Of a DNA stretch of 64,000 bases, positions 11,701 to 20,244 are shown piece after piece; within the stretch, counting starts at the first letter, position 1; each line of letters opens with the position of its first letter. Below the pieces are notes generated by a model. The model saw only the letters and a program-made list of their open reading frames with translations. It had not been told where the DNA came from and made no database searches. Both the position numbers and the translations under genes were made by a program. This stretch comes from Lantana camara (lineage: Eukaryota; Streptophyta; Magnoliopsida; Lamiales; Verbenaceae), in contig CM074859.1 of the NCBI GenBank assembly GCA_037501455.1, positions 22,511,001 to 22,575,000 of the forward strand, written 5' to 3'.

Positions 11701-13394
11701 CAAAAACCAGAGTAAATTACCACAGCACAGTTTAGCTCTCGGGTAACATGACTAACAGATAACAGCTTGCAGGATAAATTAGGAACATAGAGACAATTGT
11801 TCAAAGTTAAGGACGGAGAAATATTAATGATTCTGGTGCCCTGGACCGGTAAAAGTTCCCCGTTAGCTGTCTGAATGCCTGGTTTTTTCGACTTTGACAT
11901 GTTAACTAAATCACTTTGGTCATAAGTCATGGTATCCATTGCCCCGCAATCGAGGATCCACTCCACTGGTTTGGGCCCTTGGGTTAAAAAAGCAATTCCA
12001 CATTTTGGGGGACTATTATGGGCTGTTCCCAAACTTTGAGGGCCAATCTGCAGAGAATCAGAAACTGGGGGGCCAAACTGCAAAGGGGTACAATTTTGGG
12101 GGCATAAATTAAAAACATGACTCAAATAGGGTTGGGGTTGAGATTTCCCAACCCTAATACCTTCATTCTGGGCCGTCATTTCTCCAAACTCCAGATCTGG
12201 AGATTTCCCCTTTTCTTCCGCCGTCGCCGCCCAAGAGGCGTGGCGATACTGCTTCGCCACCCATGCCGGCGGCCCTGTTCTGGAAGTTGGTCGCCTGATT
12301 CCTGAGTTTTCTGCGACGAAGGCGAAGCCCTGTTCTTCGCTGGTTTCTTCTTCCTCCACGACGGCGGCGATGGCGGCGCTTCCCGTGTTGCCCCCGCCGT
12401 CGCGTCGTTGCTTACGGTCATTTTCTTCCCGCCTTTGGCTCTTCCACCCTGCTGGAAATCCAATCAATTCAAAGCACTGATCCTTCGTGTGATTCCTCCT
12501 CCCACACTGAGAACAAGTAATCTGAGGTTTGTTGCTGTCGCGCGATGAAGAGTCCGACGACGGCAATCTCCGATCTGAGCGCGATTTGGTAGCACTCCCT
12601 CGTCCAGAGTTGCTTAAATTCCGACTGATGAGGCCGGCGCCGATGCCTGAGGCCTCGGCCGATGATGCTCTATCCGGCCCCATAACCATTCGGCGGTCCC
12701 TTTCTTTTCGAATCAGTCCATACGCACTTTCAACCGTCGGAAGAGGCGTGGTTCGAAGGATGTCCCGTCTGTCTGAGTCGAATTCCTCCGATATGCCTTG
12801 GAGAAACTGGTATAGTTTGTTCTCTTGTCGGAGGCGGTTGAATATTCCGATATCCTCAGGATTCGTCATGGGATTGGGTTGACGAATCTCAATCTCCCTC
12901 CAAAGTTTCTGTAAATTACTGTAGAAGACCTCCAGACTCTCGTTCCCTTGCTTCATACTATTAGCCTTTACGGTGAGGTCGAAAAATTGGATTCCATCCA
13001 CTTGTTGGCTGTAAGTGGATTAGAGTCCGTCCCATAAATCCTTTGCCGTAGGATACTCGGCGAAGTTACTGACCATATCTGATTCCATATTCTCGAGTAA
13101 CCATAAACAGACAATCAGATCTGATTGTTCCCATCGTGGGTATTCCGGGTCTGTTTTGGTGGGCGGTGCTGGGGTTCCAGTGATGTGGTGGAGTTTCCCT
13201 CGTCCGCCAATAGCGATTCGCATGAGTCGAGACCATAGGGCATAGTTATGCTGGTTTAACTTTGCCGCTATTGAAAGTGATGTTGAGGACTGAAATTGGT
13301 TCTGTTTTTGCAGGATTGTGGCAATCTGATCTGCCAAATTCCCGCTGTCGAAGGAGGTGCTGGATCCTTCAGGCTTCTCCTGTTCCTCAGTCAT
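8691..13394 (-). pseudogene. Copia B gag-pol with two in-frame stop codons
   Basis: A single frame runs from ATG 13394 to 8691 except for stops at 13020-13022 (in Gag after LWDGL) and 10926-10928 (after the integrase, TPLFELS). Domains in order: Gag; CCHC knuckle (CSQCGRRNHTKDQC, about 12515-12474); protease, where the usual D-S-G reads DCGA (about 11951-11940); integrase with RLGHPS, CETC, HSDVWGP, RSDNGGEY and the Glu in GVAER; reverse transcriptase with YVDDMI (about 9660-9680); RNase H with DADWAGNQ (about 9160-9180) and SAEAEF. Total length, about 1,570 codons, is normal for Copia. The Ser-to-Cys change in the protease motif plus two stops means this copy cannot make a full active polyprotein. 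Confidence 0.92.
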
Positions 13395-13446
13395 GGTGGC
13401 AGATGACGAGCGCGGTAAGAACGTCGAATCTATAGACGATAAACCT

Positions 13447-13458
13447 GCTCTGATACCA
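13447..13458 (-). other. Primer-binding site of Copia B (tRNA-Met)
   Basis: The minus strand reads TGGTATCAGAGC, complementary to the 3' end of initiator tRNA-Met, one base inside the 5' LTR. Confidence 0.88.
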
Positions 13459-13459
13459 A

Positions 13460-13641
13460 GTTAGAACTAAGAGTTTGTGAATAATCTGTATTCATTGATT
13501 TCTGGATGATTACAATTACAATAGGGTTTACACTAAATAGACGTACAAGGCTACAAATAAGGAAACGATATGTACAAGGGAAGAATCCCACTAAATCAGG
13601 GATAAAATAAAAAACCAACAAATTAGCCGTGATCTTTAACA
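13460..13641 (-). repeat. 5' LTR of Copia B
   Basis: About 182 bp. The inner end (GTTCTAAC on the minus strand) is followed by one base and then the tRNA-Met primer site. The outer end begins TGTTA, complementary to the TAAC at the inner end, as expected for short LTR terminal inverted repeats. Confidence 0.88.
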
Positions 13642-13981
13642 AGTTGATCTTGCTGAAACCAAGTAGTGAACTGAGGGTTGGCCACTTCCTGGCCGTCGAT
13701 CTGAGTGAATTGAGGGGGTTGAGTATTGGATCCGTCCACGAATCCGAATAGATTGTGGCCACGAAGAAGGGCCTTCATATGGAGCTTCCATGCCATGTAA
13801 TTGTTGGTATGAAGCTTGACGGCATTGGATGAATTGATGAGGATAAGGGAGCGGGTGGTATCAGTTTGTGCCAGAGGATTCGTCGTGTTTTGAGTAGTGG
13901 AACTGGTTGATGATTCTGTAGCCATTGGAGAGCCGAAAAAAAAACGGAACGAAATATTGGAGGGGAAGATTAAGGATCGAT

Positions 13982-13995
13982 GGCTCTTGATACCA
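13982..13995 (-). other. Primer-binding site of Copia A (tRNA-Met type)
   Basis: The minus strand reads TGGTATCAAGAGCC directly after the 5' LTR. This is the usual initiator tRNA-Met primer type of plant Copia elements, with one extra A compared with TGGTATCAGAGC. Confidence 0.85.
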
Positions 13996-14170
13996 TATAG
14001 AACTTTTGTATTGATTCTTATCTTTTACAAGGGAGATTACAGAATATATAGATACAAGAACTAGTTACGGTAAGGAGTAAATCACGCTCCTATACAATCT
14101 GTTACAACTAGACTCCTAAGATGGTGCAAAGATATATACAAGGACTCCTTTGATTACTCAATCTCCTATA
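13996..14170 (-). repeat. 5' LTR of Copia A
   Basis: 175 bp. It is at the right end because the element lies on the minus strand. It is followed (leftward) by the primer-binding site at about 13982-13995. Both ends read TATA on their own strand. Confidence 0.92.
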
Positions 14171-14329
14171 GTTGGATCTTGGGTGGAGTGGTTTGAATTT
14201 TAAGTTAGCTATGTGGAAAGCAGCTAAGGTAAGCTCTATGGAATTAGATAAGAAATGTTTGGATTGCTTCACAGCGGTCACTTTCGCACTTCTCGAAATA
14301 TTTAAACTATAACACAGTCCAATGCTAGA

Positions 14330-16090
14330 GTGAATGAAAAAGTTTTTGCCCACAGTTTATCTTCAGAAGGAGAGTCTATAAATTTGCAAGTCGATTTCGG
14401 TGACTGGGGCCAAATAAACAAGCTTCCTATTCGGTCTAGTTTTCTGCATCTTCGCCTCTTAAAGATCGTCAATTACTCGAAACAAACTGAAATCAGTACA
14501 GACGACCCTGTTTTCTTTCAAGGAGTGATTGAGCTTAATGTGTTGTCTTTCCACAGCATTTCGTTTAGATCACTACCAGAAACAACACAATTGCTGAAAA
14601 ATCTCCGGACATTGTATCTAGACGGCTGTACCTCATTGGAGACGATCTCTTTCATTGGCGAATTATTGAGTCTTGAAATTCGCGTTTGTCGGTCTTGTGA
14701 TATGAGTTGGGAGTTGCCTGTGGAGAATTGAAGGCTGAATGAAGTAAGGGTGTTAAAAGTTTACAAATGTCGAGAGCTCGAAAGAGTAGCACCAGGAGTC
14801 GTATCAAACCTCGTTCGATTGGAGGAGTTGATGATGGTAGAGAGCTTCAATGAATAGGAAACAGAGGCATCTGGGGAACAAAGAGGGAATGCAGCCATCT
14901 GTGAGATTTATCACTTGGATACCCAAAAGATTGGAAATTGAAATTGAGGATTCCACTGTAGCTGCAGAAATGTCTCATGACGGGGGATATTTTGTCAAAT
15001 ATCAAATCAGATTTGGTGGAAGCCGTTCCGAAAGTTCTGAACTTCATGACAAATGCGGTGGTTTTGCAAGAGGATTAAGGTGGTGTTTATGTTTAAATAG
15101 TTATGACCTGTGAACGGTTATCGGGATTTAGGGTATCCATTTTGTCTTGGGGTATTTTTATAAGCAAAAAAGGATTATATGCTTCATTATATATTTTTTG
15201 GCTTGGGCTTCATTATATATATGTACATTCATGATGGTTCCTGTAAGTTCATGCCGAACTAAATTCAGCTTTTGCAAAAGTATTTATGTTCTGAAATCCA
15301 TAAGTTCTATGTTTAATATAGCTAGATATTGTATAAATGTAAAGGGGAAAAGTAAAATGGTTTATTTTACAGGACATAATCGACGGTGTGGTCCCCCTAG
15401 AACATGACATGCGTGCTTACTATCTGTGGCGTAACCGAAGTTCACTTGATCACTGGTTCCGTAAACTTGAGGCAATAGAAATATATGATTCTAGCACTGG
15501 AAGATTATTTCATTCCTTAACAGCTGTAAATCTTGACGGGCTCAAGGAACTGAGAATCTCAAAATGCAAGAACATGCTAAAAGTAATTGAGGATGCAGAG
15601 CAATTCTTTCGTGTAAAGCACTATTCCCTAGTTTGCATGGTTTGTATTTGGAAGACCTGCCCAAGTAAGAATGCTTCATTTGGACCCGTGAACTCAACTT
15701 GGCACCCCTGGAAAATCTGAATTCTTTCCAAGGAAAATGTAAGCCACGGAATCTGGGAATTGTAATCTTTCTTATAAATCATTACGGAGGACATTCTCTC
15801 CTTTGATATTAATCCGTAATGGGTTGTTTTTCAGTTTGAGCTTCGTCCCTTGAAGAAAATTTTTCTAGGTGATTGTGACAACATTGGGATCTTATTTTTG
15901 CTCTGGCTGTAAATCTTGTCAATCTCACGACATTGAGCATCTCCAGATGCAAGGAGATTACAGGTGCCCATTAATTGTGGAAAAAATTTAGCATGGGCTC
16001 TGGCCCCTGTGCGTACACCACATTTTAAAGGGGCGAGATGGATTCCAAAGCAAAATGAAGAAATGCAACTACGAATGGTGAAATACAAAT
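14330..16090 (+). pseudogene. CNL-type disease-resistance LRR fragment (decayed)
   Basis: Bases 14330-14731 encode leucine-rich repeats with LPETTQLLKNLRTLYLDGC and SFIGELLSLEI, typical of the LRR region of RPS2/At4g27190-like CC-NBS-LRR resistance proteins. After a TGA at 14729-14731, the same frame continues with LKVYKCRELERVAPGV and LVRLEELMMVESFNE, then stops and shifts. A further block at 15460-15600 has LKELRISKCKNMLKVIED, and 15831-15890 has LRPLKKIFLGDCDNIGILF. No coiled-coil or NB-ARC region is present, and there are several stops and frameshifts. It is therefore a 3' fragment of a resistance gene. Such genes sense pathogen effectors in the cytoplasm, but this copy cannot make a product. 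Confidence 0.82.
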
Positions 16091-16099
16091 ACACTGTTT

Positions 16100-18794
16100 T
16101 GTCAAGCTAATCAGTTTAATCAACTGAACGGCAAAGGTAATGAACTTTTCAGGTTTTTTATTTTTATTTTTTACTATTAAAGACCCTAAAATTGTCCGAA
16201 ATATTAGGGGAAACTTAAGGGTGTTTTTGAAATTAGTTTAAGAAAATAATTTTATAATAGATTTTGGAAAAAAATGTTGTCGGTTTAGATTACAAGGGTG
16301 TATGTATTAGGGGAAACTTAAGGGTGTATTTTGTCTGTCACAATGACCGGGATTCAAGTTTTGTGGTGAAACAGAAGATGAAGAAGTTAAAAATAGAAAT
16401 GAAAGAGGTGATGCTGGATTTGAGTTGAACCCAAATCACATTTTCTGGACTAAGAATGCTCGAGCTTGAGTCTTAAAATATGGAGTAGGGGTTCCGCTCG
16501 GCTCGTGTGCATCCTTACTTTTACGATTTAATACTTAAAATTTTTTAATTAGATTTTAATATATTTAAATACATCACAACCTAATGTTTCCCATATACTC
16601 GTAGGTAGAGTTAGAACTTAGAAGTATAAAATCTGCTGTGCTAATCTATATTTCAATTCTCAATCAGTTATAAATATGGGGGGACATGGGGATTTTTCAA
16701 CGAACTTTTCTCAAACAATTAGTTATTAAAAAAATGCAATCAAAATGCGATTAATATACAAACTGATGCCGGTTCCAATGTTTCCAATATATTTGTATCA
16801 TCAGTTTTTGTATATAAATAAATAACTTCATCGTGAAAAACATATAATAAAGTCGCAATTCAATAGCTAGGAATTCAATTCTTGATTAAAGAAAAATATT
16901 AATAAAGATATTAAGCAATTAAATAAATAAATTAAACATGCATAAATTAATTTTAGCGTATACTCTCTTCTCATGATTTGACTCTTTTGATCAATTAAAA
17001 CCAAAATTGAGTAGTAATATAAGTTTTAAGGTTCTTTTATGTGAAGAAACAAAACAAAAGAAAGGGGGAAGATTGATATTGACTTTTTAAGTAGAATTGG
17101 GAAGAAGAAAAAAGAAAGAACATTTTTTTGGTAAATTATAAAGGATAATATTGCCAATTAATTAGACTGTTCACAAAGACAACGTCTTAAAACTTGAGGG
17201 GTGCAAAATGACATAATTTATAATTTTCAGGGGATGAATTCATAATTTCTGAATTTATAAATACAAATTGTAATACAAAATATTGGAAAAGATTTTTAAA
17301 GCCAAATGTAATTAACAAATCAATTTAAAGCATAGTATTGCTAGGTGCATACTATACATGACATTTTACCTCTATGGTATTAAATATTAATCTTGGGAAC
17401 GATAAGCAAAACTACAATTATACATGACATTTTACCTCTATAACAAAATACGGATGAGACAAAGTTGAAAATTATTTTGTACTTATTAATTATCTGCAAA
17501 TAAACAAGATATATTAGCTGTACCGGTGTTATTCTTTAAACAGAAAATGATATTTAATATATTAAAATTCACTAAACATGAGAATATTTTAATCGTGCTT
17601 TGGCCCAATATATCGAATTATAACAAGTATATTATATTTGTTGCTAACAGTATTTGGTCTAAGTAATTTTCTCCAAGACGATAATCCAAATTCAAATTCT
17701 ATTTAGAGATGTGTGCATTAAAAAAAACATATATTATTAATTTGTTATTGATGGATCATTTTGTCTAAACTTTAGACTAATCGCACCATAAGCGTAACAA
17801 TGATTTCTTTAACCTCAATAACTAAAATAATCAAACATATGTATGCACTCGTACACGCATAAACTTGAACAATGACCGAGAAATATAATGGGCATTGCCA
17901 TTGGATTCCTCATTCACCAAAGCCATTTGTAACAACCATTGACCAAGACAAATGTTTGGTAAGAGATCATAATGTGTATATACTATTTGTAACAACCACA
18001 AACTTAAAATTCTGTTTTTGCAAGTATAAACTTAATTTTATACCATGCATCAAATATTGTAGTTTAAATAATTTAACTTTATACTAGTTTAATCAATAAA
18101 TTTGTGTTTGAACCTCTAAATATATAATTATTATTACTAGAGAAACTTTATAGGTTAATAGTATATATGACTCCACTCGAAGAAGAAAAAACATTAAATT
18201 TTATAATTTATTTAGGATTTTAATGCGATGTAGAGCAAAACAAGTGAATATAAATCTGGTTTTTGGATTTGCATTTCATGTGAACGATCTTGCAGTCGTT
18301 CGTGTCTTACTCCACTAGAAAGTTTCAGATATCCAAACTGGCGGCCATTAATATATAAACAATTCTGCTTACTGCTATACTAAAAAGAATACAACGAGAT
18401 TGGAGTATAATAATAGCTGCATTATTGAAGCCTTGGTCATTTTATATTGCCATAAGATGGAGCAGTCTTTGATAATAAAATAAAAGAGAAAATTGCATTT
18501 TTTGTCCCATAGGACATAGATCAATTCTTTTTTGATCCCGTAGTTTTTAAATCGTCCCGCACTTTTAGTTTTAAGATAAATGTAGTCCCAAAGTGAAAAA
18601 TTTTCAATATTAGTCCCAAAAAATTTAGAAATATATATTTATAATATTTTTCCTTAATTAAAAAATACATATCTAATATTAAGCATACCAACCACAAGAT
18701 ATGCATTTTATTTTTATAATAAATAATAAATTATTACATTTTAAAGTATAAGTGTTACTTTAAAATTATAAAATAAAAAAAATAAAAACATATG
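16100..18794. other. AT-rich spacer with short direct repeats, no gene seen
   Basis: No convincing coding region. A 22-bp direct repeat (ATTAGGGGAAACTTAAGGGT plus GT) lies at 16203-16224 and 16306-16327. A 23-bp direct repeat beginning TATACATGACATTTTACC lies at 17353-17375 and 17419-17441. At 18485-18610 the words AAATTGCATTTTTTGTCCC and TAGTCCCAAA resemble ends of common plant non-autonomous DNA elements; I could not find a matching inverted end. Confidence 0.5.
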
Positions 18795-18930
18795 TGATGG
18801 TGCAGGAATGAGAATCCTAATAAATCACCAACACTTAAGATTTATTTGGGGGGAAGACCATCACAGGCCTTTGAGCCTCAAGAATTGGGTTTCCTTTGTA
18901 GCGTGGGTTCTTCCAGCTAGGATAACACCA
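18795..18930 (-). repeat. Inverted, diverged LTR end related to the Gypsy array
   Basis: This 136-bp stretch is a diverged reverse complement of the last ~140 bp of the array LTR (for example 20005-20145). It starts TGATGGTGCA, shares GAAGACCATCACAGGC, then GGGTTTCCTTT, and ends with CGTGGGTTCTTCCAGCTAGG ATAACACCA. Substitutions and small gaps are frequent between the blocks, unlike the near-identity among the four array LTRs. It is thus a fragment of an older or sister family in the opposite orientation, 366 bp from the array. Confidence 0.85.
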
Positions 18931-18953
18931 GAAAATGGTGAAATGCAATGCCT

Positions 18954-19296
18954 CACTACAAGAAAAATTGGTTTTTACTACGGTCAGAATATCGTAGCAA
19001 ACAACCCAAATTCGTAGTTAAATGCTTTTTGCTATGTATTTGCTACGTTTTTAGGGCCGTAGTTGATGTAGCCGTAACAAATATTTTGCTACGACCAATG
19101 AGCATAGCAAATACTTTTCACTACGAAATTTTAGCCTTTTGCTACGGATAGATTTTTGTAGCTAATAATAATAATAATGACATAAAGTTACTATTTGTTA
19201 CCTTAATATTTATCGTAGCCAAAAAGTTATATTTGCTACAATTAATATACGTAGTAATAATATTTTAATAATTTGTACATACCATTTAATACGAGT
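18954..19296 (+). mobile_element. CACTA (En/Spm) transposon left terminus with subterminal repeats
   Basis: The sequence starts CACTACAAGAAAAATTGG, the classic end of plant CACTA elements. The next 330 bp carry about a dozen GTAGC/GCTAC words in both orientations (such as TTTGCTACG, ATCGTAGC, CACTACGAAA), as expected for subterminal transposase-binding repeats. It is interrupted at 19297 by the first Gypsy LTR. The opposite end (CTTGTAGTG) was not found in the window. The transposase fragment at 50483-50895 may belong to the same element. Confidence 0.85.
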
Positions 19297-20145
19297 TGAT
19301 GAGGCCTAAAAATCATCCTCGAATCAGAGCCGTCCACGTGGCAGCCCGCCACTGATTAAAGCCCTGACGCTCGCCATGGTGGGCTCATGGGCCTTCCAGC
19401 CGCTCAAGGGCGAGCTAATTTAATCCGTCAGGTCAGCGGATAACCATTTGAGCCAAGGGCCACAACCAACGGTTTGACGCTCGTATCGCGGCCCTCAGGA
19501 TTACCCTACTCGGGGAAGCACCCACATGGGGGGGGGGTCCACTAATACGCTCGGGATTCCGACGCTCAAGGGTCATATATCGCGAGGAGGCCATCCACGC
19601 ATTCTTCGAGCGTCACCAACACTCGGGCATGTCCATGCCCCGTTCCGTTGGATCCGAACCTCGGTAGAAAGAATCTTAGGCCCATCCCCCCGTGTAACCC
19701 TCGTCAACAACCTCTGACACAAAAGTACTGTGCACCGCGCACCTGACACGCCGTCTCTCTTTTCAGGGATGTCATTCTCACTCCACCAAAAGCTGACGCG
19801 TGTTAGGGCAACACAGGTTTGGGGACCACATGTTCAATTTACCCATCTGCCCCCATCCCTAACATATAAATAGGAGAGAAGCCATGCATTCTCCCCCAAG
19901 TTATCATCTGCATAAAAAACCATACACATCGTTCTGGGCATTTTCCACTGATCTTCTCAAGCTCTTCATTCACCACAGTAACTCTATCCTTATAGTTTTG
20001 ACACTTGGTGTTATCCTAGCTGGAAGAACCCACGCTCAAAAGGAAACCCAGATCCTGAGGTCCCCTCGCCTGTGATGGTCTTTCCCTTTTTATACAAATT
20101 CTAAAGTGTTGTTGCATTAGGAAACCCAGATTTCTTGCACCATCA
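19297..20145 (+). repeat. Gypsy LTR 1 (849 bp)
   Basis: Starts TGATGAGGCC and ends CACCATCA. It contains a run of 10 G after CCCACAT. A TATAAATA box lies at 19865-19872. It is followed by a primer site carrying one change (GGCGCAG instead of GGCGCCG). Confidence 0.95.
19865..19872 (+). promoter_or_regulatory. TATA box in Gypsy LTR 1
   Basis: TATAAATA followed by GGAGAGAAG. Transcription would start about 25-30 bp downstream. The same box is at 31427-31434, 42988-42995 and 50008-50015 in the other LTRs. It should drive the genomic and gag-pol RNA rightward. Confidence 0.7.
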
Positions 20146-20165
20146 TTTTTGGCGCAGTCTGTGGG
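20146..20165 (+). other. Primer-binding site of Gypsy unit 1 (mutated)
   Basis: TTTTTGGCGCAGTCTGTGGG directly after LTR1. In the other units the sequence is GGCGCCGTCTGTGGG (31708, 43269, 50289). TGGCGCCGTC fits the tRNA-Asp-like primer class used by many plant Gypsy elements. The C-to-A change is private to unit 1. Confidence 0.75.
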
Positions 20166-20244
20166 AAACCATCACCACCATCTTTGGTATTGCCAGTTTC
20201 TTCCTCTGAAAGCTAGTTGAAAAGTAACACCCAAGTCTTGAATC

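Larger units (their letters stand above)
8538..13641 (-). mobile_element. Copia B: younger Ty1/Copia element nested in gag of Copia A
   Basis: LTRs lie at 8538-8709 and 13460-13641. Over the shared 172 bp they look identical, whereas Copia A LTRs have three differences, which fits B being the later insertion. In element orientation the LTR starts TGTTAAAG. A primer-binding site TGGTATCAGAGC lies at 13447-13458 and a polypurine tract (TTGAGGGGGAG) precedes the 3' LTR. The left LTR lacks the outermost 10 bp seen in the right copy and no clear target duplication is visible, so a small deletion probably affected that junction. Confidence 0.92.
4627..13925 (-). pseudogene. Copia A gag-pol, broken by insertion, one frameshift and two nonsense codons
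   Basis: Gag begins at ATG 13925 and is cut after a QDQL motif at about 13642 by Copia B. It resumes at about 8537. The order is Gag, CCHC knuckle (CQLCGIQGHSAKRC, about 8019-7978), protease (LLDSGAS, about 7815), integrase HHCC and D-D-E core (SDVW about 7224, YSDNGGEY about 7038, the Glu in GYSER about 6936), reverse transcriptase (YVDD about 5598) and RNase H (DADWAGNK about 5115, STEAEY, CDN). The order PR-IN-RT-RH defines Ty1/Copia. Breaks: a frame change near 8100-8170 between Gag and protease, and in-frame stops at 6226-6228 and 5800-5802 (the latter just before PPGF in RT). Catalytic motifs remain recognisable, so decay is moderate. It is not functional on its own. Confidence 0.92.
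4465..14170 (-). mobile_element. Copia A: Ty1/Copia LTR retrotransposon, split by nested Copia B
   Basis: Two 175-bp LTRs (4465-4639 and 13996-14170) differ at about three positions. The host sequence GTTGG flanks both sides (4460-4464 and 14171-14175), a 5-bp target-site duplication. The element reads right to left. LTR ends are TATAG...CTATA instead of TG...CA, one of the rarer noncanonical end types known mainly among Copia elements. The minus-strand tRNA-Met primer site (TGGTATCAAGAGCC) directly abuts the 5' LTR. A G-rich polypurine tract (GCGGGGGCG) precedes the 3' LTR. A second Copia element (8538-13641) sits inside gag. Without that insert the element is about 4.6 kb. Confidence 0.93.

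Noticed and set aside
17872..18087. 71-codon ORF in the spacer
   Set aside because: AT-rich, no domain, no splice or promoter signals.
18485..18610. Complete MITE
   Set aside because: One end-like word is present, but I found no inverted partner or target duplication.
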